From Pseudomonadota bacterium (GTDB lineage Bacteria; Desulfobacterota; Desulfobacteria; Desulfobacterales; Desulfosarcinaceae), in contig JAEYRZ010000110.1 in the NCBI GenBank assembly GCA_023435265.1, positions 1 to 11,796 of the forward strand: a stretch of DNA of 11,796 nucleotides, written 5' to 3'. A program made the translations under genes and the position numbers. Below the pieces are notes generated by a model. It did no database searches. It had not been told where the DNA came from and saw only the letters and a list, made by a program, of their open reading frames with translations. Of the stretch, positions 6,620 through 11,796 are shown one piece after another (the first letter of the stretch is position 1; each line of letters begins with the position of its first letter).

Positions 6620-6683
6620 TAATTTCTTTAAAGTGGCAGGTGCTTATGGTAATTATCGAGCCTGCGGAAAGTGAATTTGGAGC

Positions 6684-7124
6684 ATGATCATCTACGATTT
6701 GCAGTGTCGCAACGGACATACCTTCGAAGGCTGGTTCAAGGACCGCAAGGCCTTTGAAAAACAGCTCAAGGGCGGGCTTGTCGTTTGCCCCACCTGCAAT
6801 GACACCTCGATCGCGCGCATTCCATCCACTTTCGCCATCGGCGGGACCGGCGGCACCGCTCCCGCGAAACCCGGCATCGATCCGCAGGTGGTTTCGCGGG
6901 CCATCGCCGAATACGTCGACAAACATTTCGATAATGTCGGCAGCGACTTCGCCACCGAAGCGCTCAAGATCCATTACGGGGTCAGCGAGCCGCGCAACAT
7001 CCGCGGCAGCAGCACCGCCGTCGAGGAAGAAACCCTGCGCCGCGAAGGGGTCGAATTCTTCAAGTTCCCGATGCCGGCGCCGCCGGACGAACCCTCCTCG
7101 TCAACCCCGGATTCGGATGCCTGA
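6684..7124 (+). CDS. DUF1178 family zinc-ribbon protein
   Basis: The product has 146 residues and is cytoplasmic, with no signal peptide or membrane segment. Seen: the start MIIYDLQCRNGHTFEGWFKD, usual for DUF1178; a likely zinc site from Cys8 and/or His12 with Cys35 and Cys38 (CPTC); a low-complexity Gly/Thr/Ala/Pro linker (about 52-64); a helix at 66-82; and the conserved ending region with EALKIHYGVSEPRNIRG (92-108), EEETLRREGVEFF and a Pro-rich tail. The family has no established function that I know of. The start is fixed by the family N-terminus, but the Shine-Dalgarno is odd: GGAG lies only 1 nt before the ATG, and a GGAAAG sits about 12 nt upstream, so translation may be modest. It is divergent from the SH3-nadB operon and convergent with recD2. 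Confidence 0.9.
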   Translation: MIIYDLQCRNGHTFEGWFKDRKAFEKQLKGGLVVCPTCNDTSIARIPSTFAIGGTGGTAPAKPGIDPQVVSRAIAEYVDKHFDNVGSDFATEALKIHYGVSEPRNIRGSSTAVEEETLRREGVEFFKFPMPAPPDEPSSSTPDSDA

Positions 7125-7137
7125 CGACCGGCGGTGC

Positions 7138-9288
7138 TTACAAAGCGGCCAGGCGGAAGGCGAGCAGTGAGCGCCGGCGCCGCGGTGTATCGGTCTGTAC
7201 CGCGACGCGCAGCGCCTTGGCCGAGCCGATGAGGACCACCATGCGCCGCGCGCGGGTCAGGGCGGTGTAGAGCAGATTGCGCTGCAGCATCACGTAATGC
7301 TGGGTGACCAGGGGCATGACCACCACCGGATACTCGGAGCCCTGGGACTTGTGCACCGATATGGCATAGGCCAGGGTCAGTTCATCCAGCTCGGCCTCGC
7401 TGTAGGCCACTTCGCGGCCGTCGTAGTCCACCCTCAGGACTCCCTCCTGCCGATCGATCCGGCTGACCGTGCCGATCTCTCCGTTGAAAACCTCCTTGGG
7501 ATAATTGTTGCGCAGGTGCATCACTTTGTCGCCGGGGCGGAAGAGGCCCCCAGGCGCGCGCACACCGCCCTGCCCCGGATTCAGGCCGGCCTGCAGCAGG
7601 CGGTTCAGGTTCAGCGTGCCCACCGGTCCTTTGTGCATGGGTGTAAGCACCTGAATGTCGCGGAGGCCCGAGAGGCCGAACCGCTGAGGAATGACGCGCG
7701 TGCACAGAGCGACAATGGCCGGCCCAATCGCTTCCGGCGCCGATTCGATGAAGCTGAATTCGGTCAATTCGCCGTCCGCCCCGACAGGGGCCGCCGCAGG
7801 CAGCTCGCCGTGCCGCACGCGGTGGGCGTTCTGGATAATGGGGCTTTGCGCGGCCTGGCGGAACACCTCCTGCAGTTCGAAAGCCGGGAAAAGCCCAGCC
7901 GCCATCAGATCGGACAACACGGTGCCCGGCCCCACCGAGGGAAGCTGAAAAACGTCGCCCACCAGGACCAGGCGCGCCGTGACGGGCAGCGCCTGGATGA
8001 AATGGCCCATCAGCAGCGTGTCCACCATGGAAGCCTCGTCCACGATCACCGCTTCGGCCGCCAGGGGATTGTCGCGGTCGTGGGCGAAAGCGCCTTCGGC
8101 CAGGTTGTAGCCGAGCAGTTTGTGCAGCGTGGCCGCCGACCGGCCCGTTACCTCGGACATTCGCCTGGCCGCGCGGCCGGTCGGCGCCGCCAGAAGGATT
8201 TCCAGGCCCAGGGCTTCGAACAGGGCGGCGACCGCGCGAATCAGGGTCGTTTTTCCGGTTCCCGGCCCGCCGGTGATGATTACGACTCGATGCGCCTGCA
8301 CTGCCTGCAGCACGGCCCGCTGCGCATCGCTAAGCGTCACGGCCAGTTGCCGCATCACACTGTGCGGAATCCCGGCCGCTGCGGAAGCTCCCGAAGGAAG
8401 GGGCAGCGCGGCCATGGCGCGCAGGCGCAAGGCAACCTGTACTTCGGCTTGATAAAGCGCCGTCAGGTAGACCGGAGCGCCGGGGCTCTCCGCATCCAGG
8501 GTCAGCGTCCGTTCGGCCGCCAGCTGCGCCAGCGCATCCTGGACGACGTGATAATCCAGGTCGAAGCCCTTTCCGCAACGCTCCGCCAATTCCTCGCGCG
8601 GCACGTAGGTGTGGCCCTCCTCCCAGGCGCTCTCCAGTAAATGGCGAAGGCACGCTTCGGCGCGCCGAGCCTGCCCGCCGTCGGATTGATTGCGGCGGGC
8701 GATCGCATCGGCGATGGCGAAACCGATGCGCGGCAGATCTTCCGCCAGGCGATAGGGATCCTCCCGCAGGATTGAGAGTGCTTCGGCGCCGTAGGTCTTG
8801 TAAATGCGCGCGCCGTAGGCCGCCTGCACACCATGTTCCTGCAGGAACGCCATCAGCGCGCGCACCGCATGCTGCTCCTGCCAGGCACGGCCGATGCGTT
8901 CGGCGGTCGCTGCGCCGATCCCGCGCACTTCGGTCAGACGCAGCGGCTCCTTTTCGATCACCGCGAGGGTCTCGGCGCCGAAGTGCCGGATCAGGCGCTC
9001 GGTCACGGCCGGTCCGATGCCCTTGATCAGGCCGGCGCCCAGATAGCGGCGGATCTCCTCCACATCTGCCGGCAGCAGCACTTCGAACGCATGAACCTTG
9101 AACTGCTCGCCGTACCGCGCATGCGACTGCCAGACGCCGGTCAGACGCAGCGTCTCGCCCGGGCGCGTGGCCGGCATGTAGCCCAGAACGGTGACCGGCT
9201 GATGCTGCCCGGCGACGCGCAGTTTGGCGATCCGGAAATGCGAATTATGGTCCTGATAGGTAATGCGTTCGATCTGTCCTTCGAGCAC
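7138..9288 (-). CDS. recD2: RecD2-type ATP-dependent DNA helicase (superfamily 1B)
   Basis: Stand-alone 5'-to-3' DNA helicase of the RecD2/TraA-like family, which acts in DNA repair without RecB and RecC. With the start chosen here it has 716 residues, the usual size. Seen: an N-terminal OB-like domain opening with LEGQIERITY; helix-hairpin-helix DNA-binding segments (about 86-135; GLIKGIGPAV, EVRGIGAATAERIG); the Q-motif glutamine (LSDAQRAV); Walker A GGPGTGKTT (340-348); motif Ia AAPTGRAARRMSEVTG; Walker B VDEAS (416-420); motif III VGDVFQLPSVGPG; EVFRQA; an SH3-like insert (KVMHLRNNYPKEVFNGEIGTV region, split by rungs); ISVHKSQGSEYP (motif V); and YTALTRARRMVVLIG (motif VI). All helicase motifs look intact. 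The frame is open upstream to 9696 but there overlaps gmhB. The GTG at 9288 is the only usable start just before the conserved LEGQIERITY, although no clear Shine-Dalgarno precedes it. It lies 62 nt after gmhB. Confidence 0.93.
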   Translation of the reverse strand: MLEGQIERITYQDHNSHFRIAKLRVAGQHQPVTVLGYMPATRPGETLRLTGVWQSHARYGEQFKVHAFEVLLPADVEEIRRYLGAGLIKGIGPAVTERLIRHFGAETLAVIEKEPLRLTEVRGIGAATAERIGRAWQEQHAVRALMAFLQEHGVQAAYGARIYKTYGAEALSILREDPYRLAEDLPRIGFAIADAIARRNQSDGGQARRAEACLRHLLESAWEEGHTYVPREELAERCGKGFDLDYHVVQDALAQLAAERTLTLDAESPGAPVYLTALYQAEVQVALRLRAMAALPLPSGASAAAGIPHSVMRQLAVTLSDAQRAVLQAVQAHRVVIITGGPGTGKTTLIRAVAALFEALGLEILLAAPTGRAARRMSEVTGRSAATLHKLLGYNLAEGAFAHDRDNPLAAEAVIVDEASMVDTLLMGHFIQALPVTARLVLVGDVFQLPSVGPGTVLSDLMAAGLFPAFELQEVFRQAAQSPIIQNAHRVRHGELPAAAPVGADGELTEFSFIESAPEAIGPAIVALCTRVIPQRFGLSGLRDIQVLTPMHKGPVGTLNLNRLLQAGLNPGQGGVRAPGGLFRPGDKVMHLRNNYPKEVFNGEIGTVSRIDRQEGVLRVDYDGREVAYSEAELDELTLAYAISVHKSQGSEYPVVVMPLVTQHYVMLQRNLLYTALTRARRMVVLIGSAKALRVAVQTDTPRRRRSLLAFRLAAL

Positions 9289-9350
9289 CGCGTTTTCGTC
9301 GGGGTTTAAACCGCAATCAGCGGGTATGACGGGGGGAGGGCCATGCCGGG

Positions 9351-9914
9351 CTACTCCGGCGCTGTGCGGCGGGAAAGGATCAGACGCGCCGCATGCAGCA
9401 GGTCGTCGGCTACAAGATCGGGGCGACAGCCGGCCGCCGCCAATTCCGCTTCGGCAGCCGGTCCGTTGCCGGTCCGCACCAGGATGGCGACGCCGCAGCC
9501 GGCATTGCGCCCACACTGGATGTCCTTGGCGCTGTCGCCGATCATGATGCTTGCGGCCAGATCGATGGCGTGAAGCGCCTGAGCCTGAAGAATCAGGCCG
9601 GGCCGCGGTTTGCGGCAGGCGCAGTTCTCGTCGGGGCAGTGCGGGCAGAAGAAGATGTCCGCGATGCGGCCGCCCGCCGCCTCGACCGCCGCACACATGC
9701 GCTGGTGCATCTCTCCGAGCACCCCCGGCCGGATCAGGCCCCGGTTGATCCCCGACTGGTTGCTGATCACAATCGGCCGATAGCCGGCCCGGCCGAGCAG
9801 AGCGAGCGCATCGAGGCTGCCGGGCAGAAATTCGAACTCCTCCCAGCTTTTGATGTAGCCGGGCGAATCACGGTTGATCACGCCGTCGCGGTCCAGAAAA
9901 ATAACGCGCTTCAC
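9351..9914 (-). CDS. gmhB: D-glycero-beta-D-manno-heptose 1,7-bisphosphate 7-phosphatase
   Basis: HAD-family phosphatase that removes the 7-phosphate from heptose bisphosphate in the ADP-heptose pathway for the LPS inner core. It has 187 residues; E. coli GmhB has 191. Seen: motif I FLDRDGVINRD (6-16) with Asp8 as nucleophile and Asp10 as acid/base; SNQSGINRG (51-59) as motif II; the GmhB zinc site Cys90, His92, Cys98 and Cys100 (CPHCPDENCACRKPRPG); and IGDSAKDIQCGRNAGC (125-140) with the Mg-binding Asp127. The start is the GTG at 9914, with AAAGGAG 4 nt upstream, giving the family N-terminus 'KRVIFLDRDG'. An ATG at 9941 in frame has no ribosome-binding site. Upstream lie 206 bp without a gene, with an A/T-rich stretch (about 9945-9980) and a TAATAC box (about 9951-9946) that may belong to a promoter, but no convincing -35. 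It may also be read from rlpA. Related histidinol phosphatases lack this exact zinc loop context. Confidence 0.94.
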   Translation of the reverse strand: MKRVIFLDRDGVINRDSPGYIKSWEEFEFLPGSLDALALLGRAGYRPIVISNQSGINRGLIRPGVLGEMHQRMCAAVEAAGGRIADIFFCPHCPDENCACRKPRPGLILQAQALHAIDLAASIMIGDSAKDIQCGRNAGCGVAILVRTGNGPAAEAELAAAGCRPDLVADDLLHAARLILSRRTAPE

Positions 9915-10120
9915 CGATCTCCTTTCAGCTGGTTGCGGCATCTTGTATTATTTCAGCCCTAAATTCAAATCTAAATACCGTTCACCGGCGCTCTGATACG
10001 GACCATTTGTCGCGCACAAAATCGAAAGGCTTTCCGGCACAGGGCGGAACGCACCCCGACCTCTCGAATGATCAAGGCGATTTTCGTTTCCGGGGCAGGC
10101 ACCACAATGGGTCCGCCACT

Positions 10121-10915
10121 TCATTCCGCCACGATGAAGGTGTCGGGGAATCCGTCGCGGATCAGGAGCTGCTCGAACTCGGTGGCCTCATCCAGTTTGT
10201 TGGTCAGGCCCACGCGCACGCGGTAGAAGGTCCGTTCGCCGCTCTCGAAGGGAATCATGTGGGCGTTTTTGTACTGGGCCTGGAGCCGCTGAACCAGGCG
10301 TTCGGCATTCGTCCGTTCGGTAAACGCTCCGACTTGAAAGGTGAAATTGCCCGAGTAGTAGTCGATGGGCACAAAGGCGGCCCGGCTTCCGGCGGCGGCT
10401 TCGGTAGCCGGCGCGCCCAGGGCGGTGACCCGCACCGGTGCCGTGCCCGGCCCCACGACACCCAGCCGCTCGGCGGCGGCATAGGAGAGATCGATGATGC
10501 GGTCGCGCACGAATGGGCCGCGGTCGTTGATACGCAGCTCCGCGCTGCGGCCGTTGGCCAGGTTTTCGACACGCACGAAGGTGCCCAGCGGAAGGGTCTT
10601 GTGCGCCGCGGTCAGGGCGTACATGTCATAGATTTCACCGTTGGAGGTCCGGCGGCCGTGAAAGTCCCGTCCGTACCAGGAGGCGGTACCCTCCTGCACG
10701 AAATCGCGTGCATGCGGAAGCGGCTGGTACCATGTGCCGTAGACGCGGTACGGCTTGGGATAGCCGGTCGGCGCAGGAGGAGGCGGCTGGACCGGCTCGC
10801 GGTGGGCCGCGCAGGCCTGCACCACGGCGGCGAAGACAAGCACGGTGAACAATCGATTCCAGATATTCCGATGCAGAAGGCCCTTGCCGGCGGTCAAGCG
10901 CGTCGCGTTCAACAT
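10121..10915 (-). CDS. rlpA: RlpA-family septal ring lytic transglycosylase lipoprotein with SPOR domain
   Basis: RlpA cleaves peptidoglycan glycan strands lacking stem peptides, helping daughter-cell separation; it sits at the outer membrane facing the periplasm. 264 residues. Seen: a hydrophobic signal (about 20-34) ending in a lipobox-like VVQAC with Cys35 as the likely lipidated residue; a Pro-rich linker (41-54); the double-psi beta-barrel domain (about 75-165) with GTASWYGRDFHGRRTSNGE (76-94), AAHKTLPLGTFVRV (103-116) and RINDRGPFVRDRIIDLS (128-144), Asp131 matching the catalytic Asp; and a SPOR domain (about 190-262) starting FTFQVGAFTERTNAERL, which binds denuded glycan at the septum. 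The pre-lipobox stretch is long (34 residues) with two basic clusters, so a later non-ATG start is possible, but ATG at 10915 is the only Met. The ribosome-binding site is weak (ACGGA). It starts 67 nt after lon, with the lon terminator between them. Confidence 0.93.
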   Translation of the reverse strand: MLNATRLTAGKGLLHRNIWNRLFTVLVFAAVVQACAAHREPVQPPPPAPTGYPKPYRVYGTWYQPLPHARDFVQEGTASWYGRDFHGRRTSNGEIYDMYALTAAHKTLPLGTFVRVENLANGRSAELRINDRGPFVRDRIIDLSYAAAERLGVVGPGTAPVRVTALGAPATEAAAGSRAAFVPIDYYSGNFTFQVGAFTERTNAERLVQRLQAQYKNAHMIPFESGERTFYRVRVGLTNKLDEATEFEQLLIRDGFPDTFIVAE

Positions 10916-10944
10916 TCGATCCGTTCCGTTGCGGTGTGCAGTGC

Positions 10945-10974
10945 AAAAAATCCGCCCCGGGATTGTCGGGGCGG
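10945..10974 (-). terminator. Intrinsic terminator of lon
   Basis: On the minus strand, 8 nt after the lon stop, a perfect 8-bp GC-rich stem CCGCCCCG (10974-10967) / CGGGGCGG (10959-10952) with a 7-nt loop is followed directly by ATTTTTT (10951-10945). This is a textbook rho-independent terminator. It ends only 29 nt before the rlpA start codon. Confidence 0.92.
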
Positions 10975-10982
10975 CATGCGGT

Positions 10983-11796
10983 TTATTCGGTGTCGAAGGC
11001 GATCTGGATCACATCCAGCATCTTGTCCACGAAATGGAACGTGATCTCGTTTTTCACCTTATCGGGAATGTCGTACAGGTCTTTCTCGTTGCCCCTGGGC
11101 ATGATGATGGTCTTGATGCCGGCACGGTGGGCGGCGAGCATTTTCTCCTTGATGCCGCCCACGGGCAGGACCTGGCCGCGCAGGGTGATCTCGCCGGTCA
11201 TGGCCAGATCCTTGCGGATCTTGCGATTGGTCAGGAGCGACACCAGCGCGGTCAGCATGGTGACGCCCGCCGAAGGGCCGTCCTTGGGGATGGCGCCTGC
11301 CGGCACGTGGATGTGGATGTCGTGGTTGTCATAGAAATCCTCGTCCACTTTCAGCTGTTTGGCATGCGCACGGATGAAGCTGAGCGCCGCAGTGGCCGAC
11401 TCTTTCATCACGTCGCCGAGCTGGCCGGTGAGGGTCAGGCGTTTGTTGCCTTTCATGGCCGTGGCTTCGATGAAAAGCAAATCGCCGCCCACGGGCGTCC
11501 AGGCCAGCCCCATGGCCACGCCGGGCGTGGTCATGCGCGCCTTGACCTCGGAAGTAAAGCGCACCGGTCCCAGGTACTCGGGCACTTCGGAAGGGGCGAT
11601 CGTGGCTTTCTTGATGCTTCCCTCGGCGATTTTGGTCGCCACCCCGCGGCAGATGGTCGCGATCTCGCGCTCCAGGTTGCGCAGGCCGGCCTCGCGCGTG
11701 TAGCCGTTGATGACTTTGCGGATGGCGGCCGTGGTGAACTTGATCTCGCCGGCCTTGAGACCGTTTTCCTTGCGCTGGCGCGGCACCAGGTAGCGC
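10983..11796 (-). CDS. lon: Lon ATP-dependent protease, C-terminal third (5' end outside window)
   Basis: Lon is the cytoplasmic AAA+ serine protease that degrades misfolded and regulatory proteins. The visible 270 residues cover the end of the AAA+ lid (YLVPRQRKENGL, then FTTAAIRKVINGYTREAGLR with the sensor-2 arginine region and NLEREIATICR) and the whole protease domain. Seen: TPGVAMGLAWTPVGGDLLFI at its start; HIHVPAGAIPKDGPSAGVTM with the catalytic Ser (codon at 11271-11273); TGEITLRGQVLPVGGIKEKM with the catalytic Lys (codon at 11148-11150); and AAHRAGIKTIIMPRGNEKDL. The Ser-Lys dyad and spacing are those of LonA. The C-terminus ends soon after the last conserved helix, as is normal. 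The in-frame GTG at 11786 is internal, not a start: the frame continues to the window edge. Confidence 0.97.
   Translation of the reverse strand, partial: RYLVPRQRKENGLKAGEIKFTTAAIRKVINGYTREAGLRNLEREIATICRGVATKIAEGSIKKATIAPSEVPEYLGPVRFTSEVKARMTTPGVAMGLAWTPVGGDLLFIEATAMKGNKRLTLTGQLGDVMKESATAALSFIRAHAKQLKVDEDFYDNHDIHIHVPAGAIPKDGPSAGVTMLTALVSLLTNRKIRKDLAMTGEITLRGQVLPVGGIKEKMLAAHRAGIKTIIMPRGNEKDLYDIPDKVKNEITFHFVDKMLDVIQIAFDTE

Noticed and set aside
7297..8640. Long plus-strand open frame of 447 codons opposite recD2
   Set aside because: Antisense shadow: all helicase motifs are on the minus strand and this frame shows no recognisable fold or start signal.
9915..10120. Possible small gene or RNA between gmhB and rlpA
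   Set aside because: No frame with a supported start, no tRNA-like cloverleaf and no clear terminator was seen; only an A/T-rich patch near gmhB that may be promoter DNA.
10007..11044. Plus-strand open frame of 345 codons opposite rlpA
   Set aside because: Runs antisense through rlpA and through the lon terminator; no motif or ribosome-binding site supports it.

Overview
The window is GC-rich, densely coding bacterial chromosome with housekeeping genes typical of a Gram-negative (diderm) bacterium: an outer-membrane-associated lipoprotein of the RlpA family, the LPS heptose-pathway phosphatase GmhB, Lon, and a DUF1178 zinc-ribbon protein. The mix of a stand-alone RecD2-type helicase, a YgiM-like SH3/coiled-coil membrane protein, a threonine dehydrogenase/KBL pair and a PAS protein with a lone phosphoacceptor helix suggests a deltaproteobacterium-like organism (Desulfobacterota, sulfate-reducer type). 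That placement is inferred from remembered family resemblance, not from a search.

Left part (1-1575): two divergent genes share a 317-bp intergenic region. On the minus strand is the start of a secreted, probably beta-helical surface protein that runs off the window edge. It is preceded by a near-consensus sigma-70 promoter and a leader of about 120 nt. On the plus strand is a membrane-anchored PAS protein with a histidine-kinase H-box but no ATPase domain. This is the least conventional gene in the window.

Middle (1669-6534, minus strand): reading in the direction of transcription, the order is SH3-domain membrane protein, nadB (L-aspartate oxidase, NAD synthesis), tdh and kbl. Tdh and Kbl together convert threonine to glycine and acetyl-CoA, making NADH in the first step. 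The SH3 gene and nadB are 20 bp apart and probably share a promoter at about 6590-6619. tdh follows nadB after 88 bp. kbl is separated from tdh by 231 bp that carry a large imperfect inverted repeat with 9-bp tandem units of the CCACAGAGG type, a dispersed repeat rather than a gene.

Right part (6684-11796): a small plus-strand DUF1178 gene converges on a minus-strand run of recD2 (helicase), gmhB, rlpA and the C-terminal third of lon. lon ends in a clear intrinsic terminator just before rlpA. Start codons were revised for kbl, tdh, gmhB and recD2 on ribosome-binding-site and family-length grounds. I found no tRNA, rRNA, CRISPR array, insertion sequence, phage gene or defence system here. Most of the window is ordinary core chromosome; the points worth a second look are the ATPase-less PAS/H-box protein, the repeat between tdh and kbl, and the leader of the surface-protein gene.
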